From Rhodospirillales bacterium (lineage in GTDB: Bacteria; Pseudomonadota; Alphaproteobacteria; Rhodospirillales; SHVQ01): a stretch of 49,325 nucleotides of DNA. The position numbers and the translations under genes were made by a program. Under the pieces are notes generated by a model. The model saw only the letters and a program-made list of their open reading frames with translations, ran no database searches and had not been told where the DNA came from. Shown piece by piece: positions 26,012 through 34,466 of the stretch; within the stretch, counting starts at the first letter, position 1, and the number at the start of each line of letters is the position of its first letter. Where the stretch lies: positions 1-49,325 of the forward strand of contig SHVQ01000021.1 of the NCBI GenBank assembly GCA_009694195.1, given 5' to 3'.

Positions 26012-27955
26012 TCAGCGGTTCATCCGATTGTTGACCAGGTCCTCGACCACGGCCGGCTCGGCGAGCGTCGTGGTGTCGCCGAGGTTCGAATACTCGTTCG
26101 CCGCGATCTTCCGCAAGATCCGCCGCATGATCTTGCCGGAGCGGGTTTTCGGCAGGCCGGGCGCCCACTGAATCAGGTCGGGCGTGGCGATCGGGCTGAT
26201 CTCCTTCCGCACCCATTGGACCAGCTCCTTGCGGAGCGCATCGGTCGGCTCGACGCCCGTCTTGAGTGTCACGTAGGCATAGATGCCCTGGCCCTTGATC
26301 TCGTGCGGGTAGCCGACCACGGCCGCTTCCGCCACCATCGCATGGGCGACGAGCGCGCTCTCCACCTCGGCCGTGCCGAGCCGGTGGCCGGCGATGTTCA
26401 TCACGTCGTCGACGCGGCCGGTGATCCAGTAGTAGCCGTCCTTGTCGCGCCGGCAGCCGTCGCTGGTGAAGTAGTAGCCGGGATAGTTGCTGAAATAGGT
26501 CTGCACGAACCGCTCGTGGTCGCCGTAGACGGTGCGCATCTGTCCCGGCCAGGATTCGGCGATGCAGAGGCTGCCTTCGGCCACGCCCTCGGCGCGCTTC
26601 CCGTTGCTGTCGATGATCGCCGGCACGATGCCGAAGAAGGGGAGGGTGGCGGACCCCGGTTTCGTCGCCGTCGCGCCCGGCAGGGGCGTGATCATGATGC
26701 CGCCGGTTTCCGTCTGCCACCAGGTATCCACGATCGGGCAGCGGCCCTCGCCGACGACCGTGTGGTACCACATCCAGGCCTCCGGATTGATCGGCTCGCC
26801 GACCGTGCCGAGGATGCGGATCGACTTGCGGCTCGCCTTCTTCACCGGCCCTTCGCCTTCGCGCATGAGCGCGCGAATGGCGGTCGGCGCCGTATAGAAG
26901 ATGTTGATCTTGTATTTGTCGCAGATCTGCCAGAAGCGCGAGGCATCCGGGTAATTGGGAACGCCCTCGAACATCACGGACGTCGCGCCATTGGCGAACG
27001 GCGCGTAGACGACGTAGCTGTGGCCGGTGACCCAGCCGATGTCGGCGGTGCACCAGTAGACTTCGCCGTCCTTGTAGTCGAAGACGTACTGGTGGGTCAT
27101 GGACGCGTAGACCATGTAGCCGCCGTTCGTGTGCACGACGGCCTTGGGCTTGCCCGTAGAGCCGGAGGTATAGAGGATGAACAGCGGGTCTTCCGCGTTC
27201 AGGGGCTCGGGCGTGCAGTCGGCCGAAGCCTTCGCGCAGGCGTCCTGGTACCAGACGTCGCGGCCTTTGGTCATCGTAATGGTGCCGCCCGTGTGCTTGT
27301 AAACGACCACGCTCTTGACGGTCGGGCACTTCTTCAGCGCCTCGTCGGTGTTCGCTTTCAGCGGGACCTTGCGGCCGCCGCGCACGCCCTCGTCCGCGGT
27401 GATCACGCAGACCGATTTGCAGTCGACGATGCGCCCCGCGAGGGCGTCCGGCGAGAACCCGCCGAAGACGACGGAATGGATGGCGCCGATCCTGGCGCAC
27501 GCCAGCATCGCCACGGCCGTTTCCGGAACCATCGGCATGTAGATGGTGATGATGTCGCCTTTCTTGATGCCGAGCGCCTTCAGCGCATTGGCGAGCTTGC
27601 AGACGGCCGCGTGCATGTCCTTGTAGGTGAGCGTCCGGCCGGCCGCCTTGGGGTCGTCCGGCTCCCACAGCATCGCCGCCTGATCGCCGCGCTTCGCGAG
27701 ATGGCGGTCGAGGCAGTTGTAGGACGCATTCAGCGTGCCGTCGTAGAACCAGCGGATGCGGACGTCGGGCGCCTTGAAGCTCGCGTCCTTGATCTTGGTC
27801 GGCTGCTTGAACCAGTCGATCCGTTTGGCGTGCTCGCGCCAGAAGCCCTCGGGGTCGGTGACCGACTCCCGGTACATTTTTTTGTACGTGTCGCTGTCGC
27901 ACCAGGCGTTCTTGCGGATCGACTCGGGAACCGGAAACACCCGTTCTTCGCTCAT
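26012..27955 (-). CDS. acs: Acetyl-coenzyme A synthetase
   Basis: This 647-residue protein is full-length ACS: the adenylate-forming signature [14 protein letters not shown], the [12 protein letters not shown] and WWQTETGG motifs, the hinge [15 protein letters not shown] and the C-terminal [14 protein letters not shown]. The Lys of SGK is the one acetylated in regulation by Pat/CobB-type enzymes in known homologues. It activates acetate with ATP and CoA in the cytoplasm. ATG 27955 follows an AGGAGA ribosome site, and a candidate promoter lies at 28016-28043. The upstream in-frame extension is not coding. The gene is monocistronic and its stop touches a palindromic repeat. Confidence 0.97.
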   Translation of the reverse strand: MSEERVFPVPESIRKNAWCDSDTYKKMYRESVTDPEGFWREHAKRIDWFKQPTKIKDASFKAPDVRIRWFYDGTLNASYNCLDRHLAKRGDQAAMLWEPDDPKAAGRTLTYKDMHAAVCKLANALKALGIKKGDIITIYMPMVPETAVAMLACARIGAIHSVVFGGFSPDALAGRIVDCKSVCVITADEGVRGGRKVPLKANTDEALKKCPTVKSVVVYKHTGGTITMTKGRDVWYQDACAKASADCTPEPLNAEDPLFILYTSGSTGKPKAVVHTNGGYMVYASMTHQYVFDYKDGEVYWCTADIGWVTGHSYVVYAPFANGATSVMFEGVPNYPDASRFWQICDKYKINIFYTAPTAIRALMREGEGPVKKASRKSIRILGTVGEPINPEAWMWYHTVVGEGRCPIVDTWWQTETGGIMITPLPGATATKPGSATLPFFGIVPAIIDSNGKRAEGVAEGSLCIAESWPGQMRTVYGDHERFVQTYFSNYPGYYFTSDGCRRDKDGYYWITGRVDDVMNIAGHRLGTAEVESALVAHAMVAEAAVVGYPHEIKGQGIYAYVTLKTGVEPTDALRKELVQWVRKEISPIATPDLIQWAPGLPKTRSGKIMRRILRKIAANEYSNLGDTTTLAEPAVVEDLVNNRMNR

Positions 27956-28015
27956 CGCCAATCTCCTTGCATCTCGTTCGTCTTCCCTGAGCTCCCCGCG
28001 TGGAGAGGCCGAAGG

Positions 28016-28043
28016 ATTATGACAAAAAAGCGAGGAAGAACAA
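28016..28043 (-). promoter_or_regulatory. Candidate promoter of acs
   Basis: On the minus strand TTGTTC (28043-28038) and CATAAT (28021-28016) are separated by 16 bases, in a locally A/T-rich stretch with a run of six T. This leaves a leader of about 55 bases before the acs ATG. Confidence 0.45.
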
Positions 28044-28083
28044 CAGGAACGAGTCAGGCGGGCCGGGCCGGGCCGGCCGGTCA

Positions 28084-28413
28084 TCAGACCAGGTAGACGA
28101 TCCCCTCGCGGACTTCGGCCGGTGCCGGGATCAGGCTCTTGCCCGCGCAGGGGCCGGAGATGCAGTAGCCGTCCTCGATGCGGAAGAGGGCCCCGTGGGT
28201 CGAGCACATGATGTGCGTCTTCTCGGCGTTGAGGAATTCGCCGGGCAGAAAGTCGAGCGGCGCCCCGATATGGGGACAGCTGTTGCCGTAGACGAAGACG
28301 CGCGGTCCCTGGCGAACCGCGAGATAGCCGCGGCGGACGCCGCCCATCTCGGCGACGAAGCGGTTGGAATCGCCGTCCGCGATATCGTCGAGCCGGCAGA
28401 GCTCGACCGTCAT
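28084..28413 (-). CDS. Rieske [2Fe-2S] ferredoxin-like protein
   Basis: A 109-residue single-domain Rieske protein. The cluster ligands are in CPHIG (residues ~46-50) and CSTHG (~70-74), with a small beta-barrel around them and no membrane segment. It resembles soluble Rieske ferredoxins of the NirD/BphF type, which carry electrons to oxygenases or act as redox cofactors; no oxygenase gene is nearby. It starts at ATG 28413, overlapping the EVE gene stop in ATGA, so the two are translationally coupled. The pairing of a Rieske with an EVE protein may be just a shared transcript. Confidence 0.9.
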   Translation of the reverse strand: MTVELCRLDDIADGDSNRFVAEMGGVRRGYLAVRQGPRVFVYGNSCPHIGAPLDFLPGEFLNAEKTHIMCSTHGALFRIEDGYCISGPCAGKSLIPAPAEVREGIVYLV

Positions 28414-28823
28414 CCTTTGAGGCCGCCCATCCCGCAGATGATCTTCCACGCGGCGTCGTCGACCGGCTGGACGGAAAGCCTGGACTGGCGAAGGAGTGCC
28501 AGATGCTGGAGGCGCTTGTCGGCCTTGATGTCGGCGAGCGTCACCGGGGTTTTGAACGCCTGCCCCGCCTTGAAATCCACCATCCCGAAGCGGCCGCTCT
28601 CGTCCGTCGGGTCGGCGTGGTATTCCTTCACCACCTCGACGATGCCGAGGATCCGCCGCTCCTCGCCCGAGTGATAGAAGAAGGCGCGATCGCCCTTCTT
28701 CATCGCCTTCATGTTGTTGGCGGCCTGGAAGTTGCGGACACCCTCCCAACCCTGCACGCCTTTCTTCACGTGGTCCTCCCACGACCACGCGCCGGGCTCC
28801 GATTTCACCAGCCAGCAGGCCAT
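28410..28823 (-). CDS. EVE-domain protein
   Basis: This 137-residue protein consists of one EVE domain (PUA-like fold): [16 protein letters not shown] at the start, [25 protein letters not shown], then [15 protein letters not shown] and a C-terminal [19 protein letters not shown]. The family binds modified bases in DNA or RNA (YTH-related fold); the bacterial housekeeping member is uncharacterised in most cases. It lies upstream of the Rieske gene with a four-base overlap, and beyond it is the A/T-rich gap 28824-28908 and a repeat. The family's usual length is 135-145 residues. Confidence 0.92.
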   Translation of the reverse strand: MACWLVKSEPGAWSWEDHVKKGVQGWEGVRNFQAANNMKAMKKGDRAFFYHSGEERRILGIVEVVKEYHADPTDESGRFGMVDFKAGQAFKTPVTLADIKADKRLQHLALLRQSRLSVQPVDDAAWKIICGMGGLKG

Positions 28824-28908
28824 TATCTGCCTCTTCGATTATTCATGGCGCCGTGGAAAGAGGATACTAATATATTGCTTCCGATATTCGAAATCCGTTT
28901 CCCGGAGT

Positions 28909-29017
28909 CGTCATCGCCGGGCTTGTCCAAGGGGGTTTCTTTTGGGGGATTCCCCCACACCCCGGAGCGATCCACGCCGTGAAGACGTGGATGCCCGGCA
29001 TAAGGCCGGGCATGACG
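28909..29017. repeat. Dispersed repeat family A, interrupted by the family C core
   Basis: The left arm starts CGTCATCGCCGGGCTTGTCC (28909-28928). The right part contains AAGACGTGGATG (28982-28993) and ends CCGGGCATGACG. Intact copies are at 41574-41644 and 49214-49303. Between the arms, 28929-28969, lies about 40 bases absent from those copies; it contains the 28-bp G/C-run core (28929-28956) also found inverted at 25936-25963. Confidence 0.8.
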
Positions 29018-29050
29018 AAGTTGGGAAATGAAATTCACAAGACCCACTTA

Positions 29051-29356
29051 ATGAGACGGTATCGGGCGGAGAATTTGGCCGACGTTCGCGCCTTCGACCG
29101 CGCCAAGAGCCGTTTGGCGAAAGGCGAGGACGAGCTGATGCCGTTTGAAATGCACGAACGGCTTGCCAAGGGCGAGAATCCCGTGCGCGTCTGGCGTGAA
29201 TACCGGGGCCTCAAGGTTCAGGAACTGGCCGCTCGCGCGGGAATTGGGGCGACCTACCTTTCGATGATCGAAGGCGGAACGCGTGAGGGGAAAGTTGCCA
29301 CGCTCGCGGCCATTGCCAGGGCTCTCGACGTCACGCTCGACGACCTCGTGGGCTGA
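29051..29356 (+). CDS. Xre-family HTH antitoxin-like protein, probably N-terminally truncated
   Basis: A 101-residue protein from ATG 29051. Residues ~50-100 form an Xre helix-turn-helix (REYRGLKVQELAARAGIGATYLSMIEGGTREG, then TLAAIARALDVTLDDLV). Residues ~5-40 (AENLADVRAFDRAKSRLAKGEDELMPFEMHERLAKGENPVRVWREY) match the linker of RelE-partner antitoxins of this class, which normally have another ~20-25 residues in front (from memory). The frame continues upstream into repeat-derived sequence, so the native start may have been lost. No RelE/HigB-type toxin gene is beside it. The ribosome site is poor. It may be an orphan or decaying antitoxin. Confidence 0.7.
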   Translation: MRRYRAENLADVRAFDRAKSRLAKGEDELMPFEMHERLAKGENPVRVWREYRGLKVQELAARAGIGATYLSMIEGGTREGKVATLAAIARALDVTLDDLVG

Positions 29357-29376
29357 CGCCGTGGTCAGGAGAAGAC

Positions 29377-30372
29377 CTAAGCGGTTTCCGCCTTGAACGG
29401 CCGCGCGAGCAGGCCGGCGATCGCGGCGTCAATGTCGGCGAAGTGGTTGAGGACCTGATCGATCGCCGTGCAGATCGGCATCTCGACTTGGGCCTTGCGC
29501 GCGAGCCCGACGACCGAGGACGCGGTGAACACGCCTTCGGCGACGGACTTCCGCTGCTTGAGCACGTCGTCGAGCCGCTCGCCCTTCCCGATCGCGACAC
29601 CCACAGAAAAATTCCGCGACTGCATGGCGTGGCAGGTGAGCGCCAGGTCGCCGATCCCGGAGAGCCCCATGAGGGTCTCCGGCTTGGCGCCTTTGGCGTG
29701 GCCGAGACGGACGATCTCGGCCAAGCCCCGGGTGATGAGGGCGGCCCGCGCGTTGTCGCCGAGGCCGCGGCCGATGACGATCCCGCAGGCGATCGCGAGC
29801 ACGTTCTTAACCGCGCCGCCGAGCTGGGCGCCGATCACGTCGGTCGAGAGGTAGATGCGAAAGCGCGGCGTGCCGAGGGCGGAGGCCAGCGCCTCGCCGA
29901 GCGCCGTATCATCGGTCGCCAGCGTCACCGCCGTCGGGAGCTCGCGGGCGACCTCGGCGGCGAAGGTCGGGCCCGAGAGCACGGCGACGCGCGCCTCGGG
30001 CAGCGTCTCGGCGACGATCTCGCTCATCAGCGCGAACGTCTCCTGCTCGATCCCCTTGGCGCAGATCACGGCCGGCGTTCCCGTCTTCCAGGAGGGCCGC
30101 AGCCGCCGGCAGACGGCGCGGAGGAACTGCGACGGCACCGCGAGCAGCACCGCGTCGGCCGCCGCCGCGTCGGCCGGCTGGCGCGTCGCGCGGATGGCCG
30201 GATCGAGCTCGATGCCCGGCAGGTACTCGGGATTTTCGTGGCGTGCCTGAATGGCCTCGGCGACCTCGGGCTCGTGGGCCTGGAGTACCACGTCGCGGCC
30301 CGCGCGGCGCGCGACGAGGGCAAGCGCCGTGCCCCAGGCGCCGGCGCCGGCGATGCCGATTCTCTGAAACAC
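29377..30372 (-). CDS. gpsA: Glycerol-3-phosphate dehydrogenase [NAD(P)+]
   Basis: A 331-residue cytosolic GpsA, with the NAD(P)-binding loop GIAGAGAWGTALALVA at the N-terminus, LSGPTFAAEVA, the catalytic Lys in GAVKNVLAIACG, and GLSGIGDLALTC. It reduces dihydroxyacetone phosphate to sn-glycerol-3-phosphate for phospholipid synthesis. I prefer GTG 30372, which lies shortly after a GGGGGG purine run and gives the usual N-terminus; TTG 30387 would add five residues. The gene lies 25 bases after the tsaD stop on the same strand, the common tsaD-gpsA order in alphaproteobacteria. Confidence 0.95.
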   Translation of the reverse strand: MFQRIGIAGAGAWGTALALVARRAGRDVVLQAHEPEVAEAIQARHENPEYLPGIELDPAIRATRQPADAAAADAVLLAVPSQFLRAVCRRLRPSWKTGTPAVICAKGIEQETFALMSEIVAETLPEARVAVLSGPTFAAEVARELPTAVTLATDDTALGEALASALGTPRFRIYLSTDVIGAQLGGAVKNVLAIACGIVIGRGLGDNARAALITRGLAEIVRLGHAKGAKPETLMGLSGIGDLALTCHAMQSRNFSVGVAIGKGERLDDVLKQRKSVAEGVFTASSVVGLARKAQVEMPICTAIDQVLNHFADIDAAIAGLLARPFKAETA

Positions 30373-30397
30373 CGTGCGGCCCCCCAACGGCTTCGAT

Positions 30398-31465
30398 TTA
30401 GGCTTTCACGCCGGCGCCTTGCGCGCGCGGCGCGTGCGGATCGAGCGGCCAGCGGGGCCGCGGCGCGAAGTCGAGCGGATCGGTGAGGCCGAGGCGGAGC
30501 CGTTCGACCCCGGCCCAGGCGATCATCGCCGCATTGTCCGTGCAAAGCCGGAGCGGCGGCGCGACCAGGCGGAACCCGCGCGCATCGGCGAGCGCCGCGA
30601 GCGATTCCCGGAGCGCCTGGTTGGCCGCGACCCCGCCCGCGATGACGAACGCCCGGGCCCGCGAGTGGAGCCGGGCGAACGCATCCAGCGCATTCGACGC
30701 CCGGTCGGCGACGGCCTCCACGGCGGCGGCCTGGAAGGATGCCGCGAGATCGGTCACGTCTTTTTCCAAAATTGGACCCGGCGGCAGCGCATCGATTGCG
30801 TGGCGCACGGCGGTCTTGAGGCCGGAGAACGAGAAATCGCATCCCGGCCGCCCCTTGAGCGGGCGCGGGAAGGTGAACCGCTTCGGGCTCCCTTCTTTCG
30901 CCGTGGCCTCGACGGGCGGGCCGCCCGGAAATCCGAGCCCCAGCATCTTCGCGACCTTGTCGAAGGCTTCGCCGAGCGCGTCGTCCACCGTCGTGCCCAA
31001 ACGGCGGTAGCGCCCGACGCCTTCGACGATCAGAAACTGGCAATGGCCGCCCGAGGCGAGCAGAAGGAGATAGGGAAAATCGAGGTTCGCGGCGCCCTCG
31101 GAGAGCCGTGGACTCAGCGCGTGTCCCTCCAGGTGGTTGACCGCGAGAAAGGGAATCCCGCGCGCGGCCGCGATCGCCTTCGCCGTCATCACGCCCACGA
31201 TGACGCCGCCGATCAGCCCGGGGCCGCCGGTCGCCGCCACGGCGTCAACGCCGTCGAAACCGACTTGAGCCTTGGCGAGCGCCTGCTCGATGAGCCGGTC
31301 CAGGTGCTGGAGATGGGCGCGCGCCGCCACCTCCGGCACGATCCCGCCGTAAGGCGCGTGCTCGGTCTCCTGCGACAGGATTTCGTCGGCGAGAATCTCG
31401 CCGTCGCCGGTGACCAGCGCCGCGGCCGTCTCATCGCAGCTGGTTTCGATGCCGAGGACGATCAT
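30398..31465 (-). CDS. tsaD: tRNA N6-adenosine threonylcarbamoyltransferase
   Basis: This 355-residue Kae1/Qri7-family protein contains [14 protein letters not shown] at the N-terminus, [12 protein letters not shown], the iron-binding HLEGH (metal His pair), [18 protein letters not shown] and a C-terminal [12 protein letters not shown]. With TsaB, TsaC and TsaE it makes t6A37 in ANN-decoding tRNAs. ATG 31465 is chosen over an upstream TTG because it starts directly at the first strand. A terminator-like hairpin lies just before the start (31483-31506). The gene is divergent from hemC, as in many alphaproteobacteria, and is followed by gpsA. Confidence 0.96.
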   Translation of the reverse strand: MIVLGIETSCDETAAALVTGDGEILADEILSQETEHAPYGGIVPEVAARAHLQHLDRLIEQALAKAQVGFDGVDAVAATGGPGLIGGVIVGVMTAKAIAAARGIPFLAVNHLEGHALSPRLSEGAANLDFPYLLLLASGGHCQFLIVEGVGRYRRLGTTVDDALGEAFDKVAKMLGLGFPGGPPVEATAKEGSPKRFTFPRPLKGRPGCDFSFSGLKTAVRHAIDALPPGPILEKDVTDLAASFQAAAVEAVADRASNALDAFARLHSRARAFVIAGGVAANQALRESLAALADARGFRLVAPPLRLCTDNAAMIAWAGVERLRLGLTDPLDFAPRPRWPLDPHAPRAQGAGVKA

Positions 31466-31482
31466 CGGTGCTCGCAAATAAA

Positions 31483-31506
31483 AGGTCCGCTCGGGGTAGC
31501 GGACTT
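31483..31506 (-). promoter_or_regulatory. Terminator-like hairpin in the tsaD leader
   Basis: On the minus strand GTCCGCT-6-AGCGGAC (7-bp perfect stem, extendable by a G-T and an A-T pair) is followed by CCTTTTATTT, ending 12 bases before the tsaD ATG. It looks like a rho-independent terminator placed in a leader, so attenuation is possible if transcription starts further upstream. Confidence 0.4.
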
Positions 31507-31561
31507 TACTCCGCCACGCCTTCCCATGTAAGCGGTATAAGGTCCGATCAACGGAGGCGAA

Positions 31562-31615
31562 ATGCCGAGACCGTGTTTTCCGTTCCGGCGATCCGACGCG
31601 GGGTGCCCGGGATGA
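31562..31615 (+). CDS. Possible 17-codon leader peptide of hemC
   Basis: An ATG at 31562, four bases after a perfect GGAGG, opens 17 codons (first residues MPRPCFPF) and stops at TGA 31613-31615. The stop shares ATGA with the hemC ATG at 31612. The hemC start has only a weak site of its own (CCCGGG), so hemC translation may depend on this reading. The short peptide contains two Cys and three Phe but no codon run that would suggest classical attenuation. Confidence 0.45.
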   Translation: MPRPCFPFRRSDAGCPG

Positions 31616-32544
31616 ATCAACGCGCGCGGTGGCGCATCGGCACGCGGGGAAGCCCGCTTGCCCTCATCCAGACGGACATCGTCCGCGACGCCCTCGTGGC
31701 GGCGCACCCCAGCCTCGCGGGCGCGGTGGAGGTCGTCGTCATCAAGACGACCGGCGACAAGTTCCAGGACCGCGCGCTCTCCGAGGTGGGCGGCAAGGGC
31801 ATGTTCACGAAAGAGATCGACGAGGCGCTGTTGGACGGGCGCATCGATCTCGCCATGCACAGCGTCAAGGATCTGCCGACCGCGCTCCCGGAGGGAATCG
31901 TGTTGCCGTCGATCCTCGCGCGCGAGGATCCGCGCGACGTTTTCGTGTCGCTCAAGTTCAAGAGCCTGGGCGCCATGCCGGCGGGCGCGCGCGTCGGCTC
32001 CGCGTCGCTGCGCCGCCAGGCACAGGTCCTGCATCGGCATCCCGGCCTCAAGGCCACCCTTTTCCGCGGCAATGTGAACACGCGCCTGAAGAAGCTGGAG
32101 GCGGGCGAGGCCGAGGCGACGATCCTCGCCATGGCCGGTCTGATTCGCCTCGGCCGGACCGACGTGGCGACCGAGGTGCTGGAGCCGGAGGTCATGCTGC
32201 CGGCGGTCGGCCAGGGCGCGCTCGCCGTCACCTGCCGGGCGGACGACGCGGAAGCGAAGCGGCTTCTGACGCCGCTCAACGATGACAAAACGTCCGCCTG
32301 CGTCGCGGCCGAGCGCGCCATGCTCGCCGTGCTCGACGGCTCCTGCCGCACGCCGATCGCGGGCTACGCGGAGCTTGCAGGCAGGACTCTCCGCCTCCGC
32401 GGCCTCGTCGCATCGCCCGATGGTGCGCGGGTCTTCACGGCCGAGAGGACGGGGGACGCCGGGCAAGCGCCGGCGCTCGGGCGCGAGGTCGGCCGCGAGC
32501 TCAGGAGCCGCGCCATCGTCGAAGTGTTCAAGGACATCGGTTAA
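31612..32544 (+). CDS. hemC: Porphobilinogen deaminase (hydroxymethylbilane synthase)
   Basis: A 310-residue HemC of normal length. It has the [11 protein letters not shown] start, [13 protein letters not shown] with substrate-binding Lys/Asp, [21 protein letters not shown] and the cofactor-attaching Cys in [13 protein letters not shown]. It polymerises four porphobilinogen units to hydroxymethylbilane for haem synthesis. It heads the operon hemC-hemD-mic60-hemY and is divergent from tsaD. ATG 31612 gives the usual N-terminus; a GTG at 31573 in the same frame is too far from the GGAGG. A -10-like TATAAG lies at 31536-31541, but I see no good -35. Confidence 0.96.
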   Translation: MNQRARWRIGTRGSPLALIQTDIVRDALVAAHPSLAGAVEVVVIKTTGDKFQDRALSEVGGKGMFTKEIDEALLDGRIDLAMHSVKDLPTALPEGIVLPSILAREDPRDVFVSLKFKSLGAMPAGARVGSASLRRQAQVLHRHPGLKATLFRGNVNTRLKKLEAGEAEATILAMAGLIRLGRTDVATEVLEPEVMLPAVGQGALAVTCRADDAEAKRLLTPLNDDKTSACVAAERAMLAVLDGSCRTPIAGYAELAGRTLRLRGLVASPDGARVFTAERTGDAGQAPALGREVGRELRSRAIVEVFKDIG

Positions 32545-32557
32545 GCGGAGGTCGCGG

Positions 32558-33304
32558 GTGAAGGTCCTCATCACCCGGCCGGCCGAGGACGCGGAACCGT
32601 TGGCGGCACGGCTTCGCGCGATCGGCATCGGGTGCCTGATCGAGCCGCTGATGGCGATCCGCGTTCTCGCCGGCGCGCCCCTCGACCTGGAGGGAGTCCA
32701 GGCGATCCTGGCGACGAGCGCCAACGGCGTGCGTGCGTTCGCGAGCCGGGCGACCCGGCGCGATATTCCTCTCTACGCCGTCGGCGACGCGACCGCGGCG
32801 GCCGCGCGCGACGCGGGCTTCACGCGCATCGACAGCGCCGGCGGCGACGTCATCGCCCTCGCGGCCCGGGTGCGCGAGCGCCTCGATCCCGCAGGCGGAC
32901 CGCTTCTGCACGTCGCCGGAAGCGTGATCGCCAAGGATCTGCCTCTTCTTCTGAAGGGCGCCGGGTTCGTCTGCCGCCGCGCGGTCCTCTATGAAGCGCG
33001 CCCGGCCAAAAGCCTTTCGCCCGCGGTCGTGTGCGCGATTCGTGCGGGACGCCTCAACGGAATCCTCTTCTTCTCGCCGCGCACGGCGGAGGTCTTCGTC
33101 CGGCTTGCGCGGCGCGCCGGCCTCATGCGGGCCTGCCGCGGGCTCACCCTTTTCGCGCTCAGCCGCGCGGTCGCTACGAAGGCGTCGCCGATCCGCTGGC
33201 GGGACTGCCGCATCGCAGCGACACCGACCCAAGACGCTCTCATCGGGCTCGTCGCGGAGTCCCGTCCCCCGAGCAAGAATTCCTCGACTTACGGGCGATC
33301 CTGA
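32558..33304 (+). CDS. hemD: Uroporphyrinogen-III synthase
   Basis: A 248-residue HemD-family protein: ITRPAEDAEPLAARLRAIG at the start, ATSANGVRAFA, VGDATAAAARDAGF, then HVAGSVIAKDLP and FFSPRTAEVFVRL. HemD proteins diverge strongly, and the position right after hemC confirms the call. It cyclises hydroxymethylbilane with inversion of ring D. The start is GTG 32558, behind GCGGAGG, 13 bases after the hemC stop. A longer frame upstream overlaps hemC and is a shadow. The C-terminal tail is Ser/Pro-rich and not conserved. Confidence 0.93.
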   Translation: MKVLITRPAEDAEPLAARLRAIGIGCLIEPLMAIRVLAGAPLDLEGVQAILATSANGVRAFASRATRRDIPLYAVGDATAAAARDAGFTRIDSAGGDVIALAARVRERLDPAGGPLLHVAGSVIAKDLPLLLKGAGFVCRRAVLYEARPAKSLSPAVVCAIRAGRLNGILFFSPRTAEVFVRLARRAGLMRACRGLTLFALSRAVATKASPIRWRDCRIAATPTQDALIGLVAESRPPSKNSSTYGRS

Positions 33305-33318
33305 GCGAGAACGGTTCC

Positions 33319-34464
33319 ATGGTCGAAAACGGCAAGAGCGCCGACAAGCCGACAGGGGCACCGCCCGAAAGCCCGTCGGACGGTCGCGGCCTGCCGGCCT
33401 CGGACGGCCCTCCCGCCGGGGAGGGGCTGTCCGCGCGTCTGGCCGCGCCGCCGCCCGCCCGCGGGGGGCGCGCTTCTCTTTGGCTCCTGCTTTTCGCGCT
33501 CACGCTCGCCGTCGCCGGCGTGGCGACCCAGCCTCTCTGGTGGCCGCCCGTGAGCCAGCATCTCGTGCAAGCATTGGAGCCGACCGGCGATCCCAGGATC
33601 GGCGGGTTGGAACAGCGGCTCCAGGCCATCGAAATCCTGACGCGAGGCCGGGCCACCGACTCGGCCGCGATTCAAGATTTGGAAGCCGAGCGGGCGCGGA
33701 GCCGGGAAGAATTGAAAGCCTTGCTGGGGCGGCTGGAATCGACGGAGCGGACGATCGCGACCGTGCGCCAGATGGCGATGGCGGCCCAGGCGACGAGCAC
33801 CGCGGCAGAGGCGACGCAGTCCCTGCAGGAGCTTTCGGACAGGCTCGCGCGCCTCGAGTCGACGGGCGGCAAGGCCGCCGACATCAACAAACGACTCGAT
33901 GCGCTGGAAAAGCTGGAAACCAAGGCCGCCACGGGCGCGCAGGCAACGGTGATCGCGGTCTCTCAAGTGAGGGAGGCCGCCCGCGGCGCCGCACCGTTCA
34001 ACAAGGAGCTGGAAGCGCTGAAGACCGTCGCCGGCACCGACGAACAGATCGCGAAGCTGGTCGCCAGCCTCTCTCCCTACGCATCGCGCGGTGTCGCCAA
34101 AGTCGCGACCCTGCAGGACCGGTTTCCCGGCGTTGCCGCGCGCGTCGCCCGCGCGTCGCGCACGCGGGGCGGCTCCGGCTGGTTCGATCAAACGCTCGAT
34201 CGTCTGTCGAGCCTCGTGTCCCTGAGACGGATCGATCAGTCCACCGACCCGGCGAGTCCCGATGCCATTTTGGCGGCGGCCGAAGCGGAGCTGAAAGACG
34301 GAGACTTGATCGAAGCCGTGCAGGCGTTGGAAGCGTTGCAGGGCGCTCCCCGCGAAGCGGCGGAGCCGTGGCTTAAGGATGCGCGCGCCCGCATCGCCGT
34401 CGAACAAGCGGTCGCGGCGTTGCATGTCTACGCCGTATCGCTGCTGGGTCCGGCTAAGAAATAG
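33319..34464 (+). CDS. Mitofilin/Mic60-like inner-membrane protein
   Basis: This 381-residue protein has a Pro/Gly-rich N-terminus (about 1-50), one transmembrane helix (WLLLFALTLAVAGVATQPLWW, about 55-75), a long coiled-coil region rich in Glu, Ala and Leu (90-210) and a C-terminal mitofilin signature domain (about 280-375) with AILAAAEAELKDGDLIEAVQALEAL. Alphaproteobacterial Mic60 homologues are typically encoded in the hem operon and shape intracytoplasmic membranes at contact sites with BamA (established in Rhodobacter). The position between hemD (14-base gap) and hemY (2-base gap) is the standard one. ATG 33319 is the best start. Confidence 0.92.
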   Translation: MVENGKSADKPTGAPPESPSDGRGLPASDGPPAGEGLSARLAAPPPARGGRASLWLLLFALTLAVAGVATQPLWWPPVSQHLVQALEPTGDPRIGGLEQRLQAIEILTRGRATDSAAIQDLEAERARSREELKALLGRLESTERTIATVRQMAMAAQATSTAAEATQSLQELSDRLARLESTGGKAADINKRLDALEKLETKAATGAQATVIAVSQVREAARGAAPFNKELEALKTVAGTDEQIAKLVASLSPYASRGVAKVATLQDRFPGVAARVARASRTRGGSGWFDQTLDRLSSLVSLRRIDQSTDPASPDAILAAAEAELKDGDLIEAVQALEALQGAPREAAEPWLKDARARIAVEQAVAALHVYAVSLLGPAKK

Positions 34465-34466
34465 CG

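Noticed and set aside
26216..28096. Plus-strand frame of 626 codons opposite acs
   Set aside because: Antisense shadow; acs on the minus strand is unambiguous.
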